A DNA stretch of 64,000 nucleotides from Microbacterium memoriense (GTDB taxonomy: Bacteria; Actinomycetota; Actinomycetes; Actinomycetales; Microbacteriaceae): positions 79,534 to 143,533 of the forward strand of contig NZ_JAODOR010000002.1 of NCBI RefSeq assembly GCF_025398275.1, read 5' to 3'. This document shows positions 16,714 to 25,288 of this stretch, piece by piece (positions within the stretch are counted from its first letter, which is position 1; each line of letters begins with the position of its first letter). The position numbers were made by a program, and so were the translations under genes. Under the pieces are notes generated by a model, which was given only the letters and a program-made list of their open reading frames with translations, did not search any database and had not been told where the DNA came from.

Positions 16714-16867
16714 CCCGTCGCCGACTTGCGGGACGAGCGATGGCGGGCGCCACGCACGCTCGGGATCCTTTATCCAGGCGTTGCGCTCTAACGGGACGTC
16801 TACGTACGCTGGCATCCCTCTGGCGCCAATGGAAGTGGTCCACCGCGTGGCAACGGCGCGGCTCCCC

Positions 16868-17608
16868 ATGGACGATAATCGGCGTGTGTATGGGGAACGA
16901 CTCGCGCGCTGGGAGCGCGCCGTGGAATGGCCGCTAACGATCGCGGCGTGCGCGTTCCTTGCGGCCTATGCCACACAGATTCTTGCCAAGCCTCAAGGTG
17001 CGCTTGAGGCCGTCGCCGAAGTGGTGCTGTGGCTGACGTGGGCGGTGTTCCTCGTTGACTACGTCGTGCGGCTGACCCTCGCCGACCGTCGGTGGCAATG
17101 GTTCTATCGTCACCTGCTGGACCTCGCGATCGTCGCGCTGCCCATGCTTCGTCCGCTCCGTCTGATGCGATTCCTCACGGTCCTCGCCCTCATCCAGCGC
17201 ACGACCGGTTCGATGCTTCGCGGCAAGGTCGCGATCTATACCGTCGGCGCCACGGTTCTCACGGTCTTCCTCGCGGGACTTGCCGTATTGGACGCCGAGC
17301 AGAACAGCGGTGGATCGATCAAGAACTTTGCCGACGCGATCTGGTGGGCCTTCGTCACCATCACCACCGTGGGTTACGGCGACTACTACCCCGTGACCGT
17401 CACGGGAAGAATCGTGGCCGTCGGCCTGATGATCGGCGGGATCGCCCTGATCGGTGTCGTCACCGCCACGCTGGCATCGTGGATCGTCGAACGCGTGTCA
17501 CTCGAGGCCGAGAGGACAGCCATCGCGACCGAATCCCAAGTCGAATCGCTCCGCGCAGAAGTCGCCGAGCTCAAGGACATGATCCGCGCCCTCGACTCGG
17601 CTCATTGA
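16868..17608 (+). CDS. Potassium-channel-like membrane protein
   Basis: A 246-aa ion channel with the K+ selectivity filter TVGYGD between two helices equivalent to S5 and S6. In front lie three or four helices, one reading LRPLRLMRFLTVLAL, which has a few positive residues like a reduced S4 voltage sensor. The C-terminal ~40 residues (ESQVESLRAEVAELKDMIRAL) form a coiled coil that probably assembles the tetramer. The start is uncertain: ATG 16868 is used, while ATG 16829 and TTG 16781 are in frame and none has a strong ribosome site. It sits among accessory genes, where ion channels sometimes act as effectors, but no partner is obvious. Confidence 0.8.
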   Translation: MDDNRRVYGERLARWERAVEWPLTIAACAFLAAYATQILAKPQGALEAVAEVVLWLTWAVFLVDYVVRLTLADRRWQWFYRHLLDLAIVALPMLRPLRLMRFLTVLALIQRTTGSMLRGKVAIYTVGATVLTVFLAGLAVLDAEQNSGGSIKNFADAIWWAFVTITTVGYGDYYPVTVTGRIVAVGLMIGGIALIGVVTATLASWIVERVSLEAERTAIATESQVESLRAEVAELKDMIRALDSAH

Positions 17609-17797
17609 CCCGAGCGATTGACCAACGACTTCATCAAGCGGTCCTGTTTTCCTATGTGGTGATGATCGCAGTGCGCGTCCACCGACGCGTTCCATCGCGA
17701 TCACTGAACAGCCGCACCGTACGCCGGCGGACGCTCTCAAAATCAGTATCCTTTGAAAGCTGCGCACTGGGTTTGGCGCCGCAGAACTGGGATCATC

Positions 17798-18559
17798 ATG
17801 GGCGCCGAGGATGGCGACGTCAAGTATCAGACGCAGACAGTTAAGGCAGTCCGCGGCATGGAAACGCGCACCGCCGCGAAGTGGCGGGCGCAGGGCTGGG
17901 AGCTCGTGTCCACTAACACGGGCAAGATCAGCAGCGAACTCACAATCCGTCGGCCGAAACCGAAGACGCCGTGGATCCTTTACGGCGCGCTGGTCGCCAT
18001 CGTCGTCGTGTTGATCGCGGTGTTGATAATCATGAACGCCCTGAGGGGCGACGACTCGACTGCTGAGCCCGCTGAGACTCCGTCATCCACTGCCACGGCC
18101 ACGGCCACCATCGACGCTACTCCCAGCGAGACGCCTCCAAGTGAGCCGACACCGACGAACTCCGCGGCTCCGGCGTTTATCACCTCGGAGAACAACCCGG
18201 AGTTCGCGGCGCTGCTCGCCCTCACTGACTATTGCTCGCCTGACATCGCCGCGTTCGCATCAGCACATGCAGGCGGGACCGTCGAGTTCAACGGCCACAT
18301 CGGCGCGATGAACTCGCACGACGGGGCGAGCACGCGCTACGACTTCCTGATCGGAGCCGGCGACTTCAGCGAAATCTCCGCACCGGGTCCCTCCTTCCAG
18401 TATCGAGACGTGAACGCTACCTCCGACCTGCACTGGACGGGTGCGCAACCCGACAGCGTCGGCGTGGGCAGCAACTTGCACTTCGTAGCGACGATTGACC
18501 ACTACGAGGAGAGCAGTTGCCTGTTCCTACTGGACCCCGTCCAGACTTCGTGGCGTTGA
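17798..18559 (+). CDS. Membrane-anchored DUF4839-like protein
   Basis: A 253-aa protein. Residues ~8-45 (KYQTQTVKAVRGMETRTAAK...GWELVS) form a short domain typical of actinobacterial proteins I associate with DUF4839; I am not certain of the number. One membrane helix follows, then a Thr/Pro/Ser-rich linker, then an external domain of ~110 aa containing YDFLIGAGDFSE and ATSDLHWTG. The topology is cytoplasmic N-terminus, extracellular C-terminus. Function unknown. An in-frame start 45 bases upstream is possible, but ATG 17798 begins the conserved part. Confidence 0.6.
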   Translation: MGAEDGDVKYQTQTVKAVRGMETRTAAKWRAQGWELVSTNTGKISSELTIRRPKPKTPWILYGALVAIVVVLIAVLIIMNALRGDDSTAEPAETPSSTATATATIDATPSETPPSEPTPTNSAAPAFITSENNPEFAALLALTDYCSPDIAAFASAHAGGTVEFNGHIGAMNSHDGASTRYDFLIGAGDFSEISAPGPSFQYRDVNATSDLHWTGAQPDSVGVGSNLHFVATIDHYEESSCLFLLDPVQTSWR

Positions 18560-18902
18560 GGCAGGCCGAGCTGTAATCGCGGACGCGCAAACTCGCGGTA
18601 GACACGTTTCCTCGCGTGACACACAGTGGAGCCGACCACCAAGCCCACTTCCACGGCAATGAAACCCGCGCAGCTCACTGCCAGTAGCCTCAATCGGTCG
18701 TGACTGACCACCGAACGGCCGGAACCGGCGCCCGATGTCGCGCCGCTCTTGACGCTGCCCGCTACCACCGACGAGGCGCTCCCCACGCTGAACTCTCGAT
18801 ATGCACGCCGAGCCGGTCAACGTGCGTTGGGGTCGTCGGCATCGCTCCGGGGCGGCGATCCACGGTAGCGACGGACGCGAGTACCCCGCCCGGGCCGATA
18901 CG
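18560..18902. other. Gene-free stretch before the RelA/SpoT gene
   Basis: The frames here are compositional shadows with no recognisable domain. It should hold the promoter of the following gene; I do not see a clear -10/-35 pair. Confidence 0.35.
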
Positions 18903-20126
18903 ATGCCGATCATGTCGCTGACTCCGCAACAGGAAGGCCGCATCGCCTGGGAGCTCAGCGTCTATGACGGCCATCGTGATGCTTACAAGAACAACGCCAA
19001 GGATCTCAAGCAGCGGATAACTGACGCGCTGAACGAAGACCCGCGCATACGCGTGCACGCGATCACCTGGCGTGTAAAGGACCGCGATTCCTTCGAGCGG
19101 AAGCTCCGCAAGAAGCTCAGGACTGAGCCTGCTCTGATCATCGAGGATGTCATCGGGTTGCGGATTATCACGTACTTTCGCGACGACGCGCCGTGGGTAG
19201 AACAAGCTTTGCGCAGCAAACTGAACGTGCGCGAAGGCACCTACGTAAATAAAGCCGAAACCCTCGACGACACCGAGTTCGGGTATCGGTCGATCCAGTT
19301 CGTTGCGACAATGCCGTGGGCCTCGGGCAATGAAGACCTCCCGGAACTGCTCAGGGCCAGCGTCCGTCAGCCACCGTTGTCGCCGGCGGTGGTCGAGATC
19401 CAGATCCGCAGTGTCGTCGAACACGCGTGGGCGGAGATCGAGCATGACCTGTCCTATCAAGCTCTCGGTCCTGTCAGTCGGTCGGTTCGTCGACGTTTCG
19501 CGCTGACGGCGGCTCTGGTGGAGAACGTCGATGAGCAGCTGATCTCGATCCGTAATGAAGTCACGCTCGATCGCCCCACAGGGTCCCGCGACGACACAGG
19601 CGCGGGCTTTGACTTCCAGCGCATCATCGAGACGGACCGCGCCTCGCGCGCACTCGACCGGCAGATCGCCTCTGCGCTGGATCTGCCGCTGGAGAAGCCG
19701 CTCAACTTCCGGAGAGAAGTGACTAGAGCACTAAAAGTAGCGGGCTTGCTAACGACGTCGAAAATCAACGCAGCGCTGGCAGAACAGAACGGCGCACTCG
19801 GGCTTCGCATGGCGATCGTCTGCGCCAGCGTCGAGAGACCACTTCTGTCGCCCGACGCGGTTCACGGACACGAGATCCCCATTGCCGCATTCCCCGGTAT
19901 CGGCCTCTACTGGACCGCACTTGCCCTCGTGCACAGGTATCGGGATCCTGTGTGGCCGATTGACTCGCTCAGCGACGGGCGTCTTCAGGAGTACATTGAC
20001 GTCGGTAAGTACCTTCTCGAGCATCCAAACGAGTCTGCGGTCAGCATCCGCGACAGATACAGGGCGCAGGCCTATCCTGCTGGCACACACATCAGCGCTG
20101 TCCACGCGTTGGATCTCGACCTGTAG
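18903..20126 (+). CDS. Stand-alone RelA/SpoT-type nucleotidyltransferase with C-terminal extension
   Basis: A 407-aa protein. Residues ~15-190 match the (p)ppGpp synthetase fold: RVKDRDSFERKL near 57, EDVIGLRIITYF at 81-92, GYRSIQFV at 127-134 (the usual His after S-x is Gln here), EIQIRS at 165-170 and WAEIEHDLSYQ at 176-186. There is no HD hydrolase, TGS or ACT domain. Residues ~200-407 form a helical extension of unknown fold. Small alarmone synthetases are about 200-250 aa, so this is nearly twice that length. Relatives make ppGpp, or in toxic forms (toxSAS) modify ATP or tRNA. The accessory setting leaves both open. ATG 18912 is an alternative start. Confidence 0.8.
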   Translation: MPIMSLTPQQEGRIAWELSVYDGHRDAYKNNAKDLKQRITDALNEDPRIRVHAITWRVKDRDSFERKLRKKLRTEPALIIEDVIGLRIITYFRDDAPWVEQALRSKLNVREGTYVNKAETLDDTEFGYRSIQFVATMPWASGNEDLPELLRASVRQPPLSPAVVEIQIRSVVEHAWAEIEHDLSYQALGPVSRSVRRRFALTAALVENVDEQLISIRNEVTLDRPTGSRDDTGAGFDFQRIIETDRASRALDRQIASALDLPLEKPLNFRREVTRALKVAGLLTTSKINAALAEQNGALGLRMAIVCASVERPLLSPDAVHGHEIPIAAFPGIGLYWTALALVHRYRDPVWPIDSLSDGRLQEYIDVGKYLLEHPNESAVSIRDRYRAQAYPAGTHISAVHALDLDL

Positions 20127-20303
20127 GGCTCCGTCGTCACCGGGTCGCGTAGTGAAGGGCTGAACTCTGGGGCCGGGCGCTCTCAATCGTGGTCGAGGGT
20201 CCAGTACGTCCCAAACGATCCCTAAGCGGGCAGTGCGCGATAGAGGCACGTTGCGGGCGTGACCGCGCCCGCAACACCGCGATCCGCTAACGACTTAGCA
20301 GAA

Positions 20304-20332
20304 AGCCCCGGAGCAGTTCACCTTCCGGGGCT
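20304..20332. terminator. Convergent terminator hairpin
   Basis: AGCCCCGGA (20304-20312) pairs perfectly with TCCGGGGCT (20324-20332), loop 11 nt. It lies between the plus-strand RelA/SpoT-like gene and the minus-strand 208-aa gene, and can serve both directions. Confidence 0.65.
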
Positions 20333-20350
20333 CTCTGACGTATTCAAGGC

Positions 20351-20977
20351 CTACGCGGCCGCCAGTCCCCGCTCGTAACGGTCGAGGATCTTCCCGAGTC
20401 GCTGAATGCTGGTTTCCCCGCGGTGCTGCGCGGCGTACTCGAGAACGATGGCACGGTCGTACTCGCCGAGCGCCGCGAGCTCCTTGAGGTGCGCAGTGGT
20501 CAGGGTTTCGGCGATGGAGTCGTGCCAACCGTTGTACCCCTCCCAGACGATGCCCTCCAGCGCCTTCAGCCCGGATTCAGACAAGTCCGCGTTCATGACC
20601 TCGCCGGTGACGACGTTGTAAGCGCCCACGAGCTTCGCCCAGGCGTCGAAGCGCTCGCTGGGCCACTCGACAAGCACGACGATGTTCTGGCGGCCGTGTA
20701 GCTTCTGCATGACCTTGCGGGTCGGGCACCAGGCGATCACGACACCGTTCTCCCCGACGAAACCAGAGCGCTCGGTGACGACTGTCAGCTTCTTGAACTC
20801 ATCGTGATACGCCGCATTCGACTTCAACGGGCAGAGAATCGTCGGGCGCACCTTGTAGTGCTGTGCGACATAGAGCCCGATCGCTTTGCCGCCCTCGATC
20901 GTGTCTAGCCTGCCGTCTCCGACCCACGGGACGTAGAGGTACGGGTGCTTAAGGTACTCGGGATCGATGCCGCCCAT
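20351..20977 (-). CDS. Unknown 208-aa protein
   Basis: A soluble protein I do not recognise. It opens PEYLKHPYLYVPWVGDGRLD. A predicted alpha/beta core includes NIVVLVEWPSERFDAWAKLV and a His/Trp-rich GYNGWHDSIAETL. It ends in a charged helix. The start ATG shares its A with the TGA of the upstream 90-aa gene (TGATG at 20975-20979), so the two proteins are translationally coupled and probably work together. No nuclease, HTH or membrane signature is seen. Confidence 0.6.
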   Translation of the reverse strand: MGGIDPEYLKHPYLYVPWVGDGRLDTIEGGKAIGLYVAQHYKVRPTILCPLKSNAAYHDEFKKLTVVTERSGFVGENGVVIAWCPTRKVMQKLHGRQNIVVLVEWPSERFDAWAKLVGAYNVVTGEVMNADLSESGLKALEGIVWEGYNGWHDSIAETLTTAHLKELAALGEYDRAIVLEYAAQHRGETSIQRLGKILDRYERGLAAA

Positions 20978-21249
20978 CAACGGCTCCAATCGATCGGCGC
21001 TGGAGCCATCGCGATCCGGGTGTTGTCCGAGATCAGTTGCGCCCAGTCCGACAACTCCGGGTCGGTGATCGAGCCGTCGTACCCGGCGAACAGCGCCTGC
21101 AGCGCAGGCTTGATCTCTACGACCGGGCGACCGGCGTATTGCTCGCGGAGACGCTCGAGGTCGCGGGTCTGCTCCGCGGCCACATTGGTGACCGCATCCT
21201 CGGCGATCTTGCGAAAGGCATCTTCGTTGAAGGAGGCGGAACTACTCAT
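20977..21249 (-). CDS. Unknown 90-aa protein coupled to the 208-aa gene
   Basis: A small acidic, mainly helical protein: FNEDAFRKIAEDAVTNVAAE then LREQYAGRPVVEIKPALQAL. It has no recognised family. The TGATG overlap with the following gene implies joint expression, a pattern often seen in toxin-antitoxin or small regulatory pairs, although neither protein resembles a known toxin. Its leader (21255-21295) contains CGCCC...GGGCG, a small hairpin. Confidence 0.55.
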   Translation of the reverse strand: MSSSASFNEDAFRKIAEDAVTNVAAEQTRDLERLREQYAGRPVVEIKPALQALFAGYDGSITDPELSDWAQLISDNTRIAMAPAPIDWSR

Positions 21250-21342
21250 GATGGTGCTGCTTTCTCGCCCCTCGGGTGGGCGAAAGCCGCGAGAGTGAAA
21301 GCGAACCACGACGCGCCTCGTCACGTGAAGCGTAGGCAGGGA

Positions 21343-21372
21343 GGGCCAGCCGGAACGAAGTCCAGCTGGCCC
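21343..21372 (-). terminator. Hairpin after the 44-aa gene
   Basis: GGGCCAGC (21343-21350) pairs with GCTGGCCC (21365-21372), 8 bp with a 14-nt loop, 8 bp past the stop of the minus-strand 44-aa gene. No U-tract follows. Confidence 0.5.
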
Positions 21373-21380
21373 CATGGGCC

Positions 21381-21515
21381 TTAGCCCTTGCCGAGCGTCG
21401 AGCCGGCCTTCGACTTGGCCGGCTTGCTCGACGAGTTGGACGCGAGGGTCCGTCCCGCCTTGCTCAGCGAGGCCTTCGAGGGCTTCCCGGACGACCGTGA
21501 CGATGCCTTCGTCAT
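21381..21515 (-). CDS. Small basic Ser/Lys-rich protein, 44 aa
   Basis: The protein is MTKASSRSSGKPSKASLSKA followed by GRTLASNSSSKPAKSKAGSTLGKG in parts: two imperfect copies of a unit built on SKAG-R/S-TL. It is strongly basic and rich in Ser, Lys and Gly. The ATG has a strong ribosome site (GGAAGG, spacing 7). Short proteins with a repeated SKA..TL pattern occur in many integrated elements and I know of no proven function. Nucleic-acid binding is plausible from charge alone. Confidence 0.6.
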   Translation of the reverse strand: MTKASSRSSGKPSKASLSKAGRTLASNSSSKPAKSKAGSTLGKG

Positions 21516-22278
21516 GATGCTTCCTTCCTGCGGAGAGGGAAGCAGATCCCCGCCGGCCAGGCGTGCCGCCCGGCGTTTGGTCGAGGCCATCTGGGCCTCT
21601 AGAGTCGAGGAGTCCACCAAGACACCTCAGCCCCGATCTGCTGCAACTTCCGAGCCCCGCTCGAGTTTCAGCGATCGGGGCTTCTTGCTTGCCCTTCAAC
21701 TCTAAGCACACGCTCCGACAACGGCCTAACGAACGCATGGATAGGTATGTGGACAACTTGTGGAGAAACGTCGCGTAGATGGCCTTTCAGGGGGCTTAGA
21801 GAGCAGATTCTGTGGAGAGAACGATCCCCGCGAACTACATACATGTAATTCGAGCGGTCCCCGAGCCGCGAATTCACGCGGAAGATGACCGCCCGACTCC
21901 TTCTCCACAGAGGTTGCGTGCAGAAGCTGACAACAAATGTGGTCGCCGGGCTCGTTAAAGACATGTCGGATGGTGACACTCGGCTAAAGAAACGGCCGAA
22001 GCTCGTCCTTGCTGGCGTCGGGATGTCGGGCAGAACCTGGTGGGAGCTGGGAAGTGGATCCGCTGCGTCGACCTTCCCCAACACCTCGCGCAGGTACTCC
22101 TCGGTCGCGACGCGGGCCCCTCAATCGATCTGGTTGGTCAGTCCGCCAACGCGCCCAGGCTTGCTCGGAGGGGCGATCCTCGAACGCACAGTTGACGAAG
22201 GCGCACCTCGATCGAGCATCGACGTGGTGGGAGGGTCAGCGCGAGCTTATGTCCAGCCAGCCGGCAGGCCATAAGCAG
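21516..22278. other. Gene-poor A/T-richer stretch
   Basis: No convincing gene. It contains a long hairpin, AGCCCCGATC (21629-21638) against GATCGGGGCT (21673-21682), followed on the plus strand by TTCTTGCTT; the loop holds a third CCCCG copy. Around 22,020-22,130 the minus strand reads ATEEYLREVLGKVDAADP, protein-like but ended by stops upstream, perhaps the tail of a dead gene. The part near 21,830-21,860 (ACATACATGT) is palindromic and A/T-rich and may hold promoters. Confidence 0.4.
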
Positions 22279-23946
22279 CTACTTCACCATCGCTTCAGCG
22301 TCGTCGAGAAGCTGCTGAACGCGCGCCTGGTTCTTGAACACGTTGCCCGGATACGCATTGTCTGGGAAGACGGCGGTCAGCGCCTTTAGCAGGAGCGTCG
22401 CCTTGGCCTCGACGCCAGCCAGCACCGCACTAAATTCAGCGGACGGATTGGCGAGGACGCTGGACCCTATCTCTCGCATGATGACGTGCGCAATGACTCG
22501 TCGCGCGTGGATCGCGACCCCAGCCTCGACGCCGTCCGTGTCGACCTCGTGAGAATCGAGCACGCGATCGACCTCTGCCGTAACTGCCACCGCCCGGGAC
22601 AACGCCAGAGGGTCAGTCGCCGAGTTGAATAGTGCCGAGTAGACCGGGCCCTCAGAGAAGAGGCGCGACACTTCGCGTTTGGCGATGATCGCGTAGTTGA
22701 GCTTCGGATGTGAGCACGCGAGCGCAACTGCCGCGTCACGAATCTCAATCACCTTGTTTGGATCGCTCGACCGCGGCACCTCAGCGGAGCGAACGATGTA
22801 CTCGAACCCCAACACTTGGAGTTCCCTCGCCAACCGATGCTGTTGCTCGTCCAGGAAAGCGAAGTCCTGACTTGAAACCTCATTCTGCGTGTTCGCGTAC
22901 CTCGTGATGCTCTGCCCGAGGCCCTCTTCCCCTTCCGGCACCTCGATGCAACGAACGATTACGTACGCACCTCCGAGATTCGCCTCGAATTCGCCACCAC
23001 GGACGGCACCAAGCGTCGACACCGTCTGAGCCCCATTGACAATGCTCGCGCCCGACAGTTTGAAGTACCCGACGTCACGGCTGAGAGCGCCGCCCAGTCC
23101 CAATTCGATCGAGCGCGCGAGGATCGTGATTCCGTTGTTGTAGTAGGAGAAGTTCTCTGGCTCGCTCTGTATCGTCTGCAGAATCCCATCGTTGATGTCA
23201 GAACGTGGAATCACGACCCGAATATTGTCGGCGAACAGGTCGGCCCCGTGGTCGCTAAACCACTCTGCAACCTGGGCAGCGCTCACTCTTCCGTAGTACA
23301 TCTTCTGAGGCTCGGCCGACTTGCCCCAGTCAAGAATCTGAAGTTCGATGTCCACCGACGGTCGATCGCGTTCAGCGATGGCGTTGAAAAGAGCTGACTG
23401 TCCCAAATGTCGGTGGAGTGCCATCGGCTCGGTCCCAGGCAGATCGTTGAGCGATGCTAGGAGCTCCTCGATTGGTTGAGAAACCTCCGCACTCAGCGGC
23501 TCCGAGGCCGTAGTGACGGTAACGAGTCGGATTCGAGCGCCCGGTGTCCTAAGCAGCGACTGAACGGCCTGCCGCATCTCCTCCGTCGCGTGCACCGGTT
23601 CGCCTTCCACGCGCATTCCGAGAAGCGAGCGGACACCTTGAAGGAACTTCAACACGTCGCCGAGCGCCATGGAACCCGTGCCGTCCTGCCGCCACTTCGA
23701 CTGAACGAAGACGACTTCCTTCATGGTCGTATTCACCCCGACAGCGTCGATACCTCGGTCCTCGCCACCGTCGGTCACCTCGACCGTCGAAGAGGACTCG
23801 TCAGCGTCGCCAAGAGTTAGTTCGAGTGCCCACAGAGCCAGCAAGCGTGAAAGATTATTGACGTCATCTAGCCCGTCGATCCAGTGGTCTGACTCGTAGA
23901 GATCACGAACGTAGGTCTCGATCTGGCTGACGTGGAATCTGCTCAA
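22279..23946 (-). CDS. AIPR-family abortive-infection protein with PD-(D/E)XK-like N-terminus
   Basis: A 555-aa protein. Residues ~230-340 carry the AIPR signature: NIRVVIPRSDINDGILQTI, FSYYNNGITILA and SIVNGAQTVSTLG. Before it (residues ~55-95) DGGEDRGIDAVG and VFVQSKW give the Asp ... QxK order of a PD-(D/E)XK nuclease (Asp67, Gln82, Lys84). AIPR proteins were named from abortive-infection phage resistance systems, where phage infection triggers growth arrest or death. This suggests a nuclease effector. It starts at TTG 23946 with GAGGA about 10 bases upstream. It is the first of three neighbouring genes with nuclease-like domains. Confidence 0.85.
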   Translation of the reverse strand: MSRFHVSQIETYVRDLYESDHWIDGLDDVNNLSRLLALWALELTLGDADESSSTVEVTDGGEDRGIDAVGVNTTMKEVVFVQSKWRQDGTGSMALGDVLKFLQGVRSLLGMRVEGEPVHATEEMRQAVQSLLRTPGARIRLVTVTTASEPLSAEVSQPIEELLASLNDLPGTEPMALHRHLGQSALFNAIAERDRPSVDIELQILDWGKSAEPQKMYYGRVSAAQVAEWFSDHGADLFADNIRVVIPRSDINDGILQTIQSEPENFSYYNNGITILARSIELGLGGALSRDVGYFKLSGASIVNGAQTVSTLGAVRGGEFEANLGGAYVIVRCIEVPEGEEGLGQSITRYANTQNEVSSQDFAFLDEQQHRLARELQVLGFEYIVRSAEVPRSSDPNKVIEIRDAAVALACSHPKLNYAIIAKREVSRLFSEGPVYSALFNSATDPLALSRAVAVTAEVDRVLDSHEVDTDGVEAGVAIHARRVIAHVIMREIGSSVLANPSAEFSAVLAGVEAKATLLLKALTAVFPDNAYPGNVFKNQARVQQLLDDAEAMVK

Positions 23947-24315
23947 CTGTTTCTGATCCTCAGCTCATGCCCATTAACGGGCGACGGTCGACACGCTGCG
24001 CCTGCAAGGCGCGTACAGGTGCGAACTGGCTCCTATGGGATTCTATTGTCGGCAAGCCACGCCGCGCTGACCGGTTGCTGCTATCGCCAGGTGGCACACC
24101 CTTTCGTGTCCGTGACGATGGCAAGCGACTGCGGTTGCAGGCGCACGCAAGTCGGTCGGTGTGCGTTTGCCGATGGAGCTCCCGCCCGTCGTGACCGTTG
24201 CACGGCGGCACCGGCACGTAAGACCCGTTCGTTCCAATGCTCGGTGCGGGGACGACCTGCGCTCGCTCGTCGACCTGCGCACGCCGGCAGCCTCCACCTC
24301 CCTAGACTCAACCCG
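23947..24315. other. Divergent promoter region between the AIPR and NERD genes
   Basis: No coding evidence on either strand. A small hairpin, GCCC-ATTAAC-GGGC, lies near 23,978-23,991. The region separates divergent genes and should hold both promoters; no operator repeat stands out. Confidence 0.35.
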
Positions 24316-25146
24316 ATGACATCTGAACTCCCCCCTCAGCTGCCGCTCGACTCTCCCGCGCCGGCCTCGTCAAGGTTCGGGACTGTCGCCGCGGCATCCG
24401 TCATGGCCGAGTGCTTGCGCGTCCACGCCGACGTCCCGCCTCGCGGCGCGCTCGCGCGGGTCTTCGGGCGGTCTCCGTTGTCGGACGAGTCTCGCCCCTG
24501 GTACGTCGGCGCGCTCGGTGAGATCGACGTCGCCCGCCGTCTTGACTCACTCGGCGAAGGTTGGACCGTCCTCCACTCGGTGCCGATCGGGACGCGCGGT
24601 AGCGATATCGACCACGTCGTCGTCGGAGCCTCGGGTGTGTTCACGATCAACACCAAGTTCCATGAGGACGCGCGGGTGTGGGTCGGCAGCCGCCGACTGC
24701 TCGTCAACGGACAGGCGAAGGACCATCTGCGCAACACTCGCTTCGAGGCGGCGAGGACTCAGAAAATCCTGTCCGCGGCCGCGGGGACCGACGTTCCCAC
24801 GGCCGGAGTCATCGCCATCGTCGGCGCCAAGCAGATCACCATCCGTGAACAGCCTGCGGATTTCGCGGTGGTGGATGCCGCGAGACTCACCCGTTGGCTG
24901 AAGAAACAGCCGCCGCGGCTCGATCAGACGCAGACGGCTGAGTTGTCAGCGCTGGTTCGCGATGCCACGACGTGGACCGCCGAGCCGCAGCACGAGCCCG
25001 ACATACCCGGCTTCGATGCGCTGCATCGTGAGGTCGTCGGCGCGAAACGCGTTCGCATGATCTGGAGCGCTGGCCTGCTGGTTGCGGTCATGGGTGTCAC
25101 CGTCCCAATGGCGCTCGGCTTCTACGGTCGCCTTCTCGGTGGCTAG
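24316..25146 (+). CDS. NERD-domain protein with C-terminal membrane helix
   Basis: A 276-aa protein. The nuclease-related (NERD) domain spans about residues 65-190: LGEIDVARRLDSL, then GSDIDHVVVGASGVFTINTK supplies the Asp and the (N)TK of the PD-(D/E)XK-like site. A helix near residue 255-272 (AGLLVAVMGVTVPMALGFYG) anchors it to the membrane. NERD proteins are thought to process DNA; several sit in accessory or defence islands. It is divergent from the AIPR gene and convergent with the NYN gene. Confidence 0.85.
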   Translation: MTSELPPQLPLDSPAPASSRFGTVAAASVMAECLRVHADVPPRGALARVFGRSPLSDESRPWYVGALGEIDVARRLDSLGEGWTVLHSVPIGTRGSDIDHVVVGASGVFTINTKFHEDARVWVGSRRLLVNGQAKDHLRNTRFEAARTQKILSAAAGTDVPTAGVIAIVGAKQITIREQPADFAVVDAARLTRWLKKQPPRLDQTQTAELSALVRDATTWTAEPQHEPDIPGFDALHREVVGAKRVRMIWSAGLLVAVMGVTVPMALGFYGRLLGG

Positions 25147-25288
25147 ACCCAGCACTCGAGAGTCTCGCTGTGTGGCGGTGGAGGCGCACGCCAGCACAGC
25201 CCGCGACTGGTCACCGACCACCGAGCGAAAGCTCGCAAACGAGCGTCGACAGATGCACAGCCGTCGGCGCACCAATGCCGCGCGCGTC

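Noticed and set aside
18527..18943. Minus-strand open frames before the RelA/SpoT gene
   Set aside because: Cys/Arg/Ser-rich shadows with no start signal or domain.
22009..22389. Overlapping 126-129-codon plus-strand frames
   Set aside because: No ribosome site or domain and Ser/Arg-rich shadow composition; a minus-strand fragment looks more protein-like but is interrupted.
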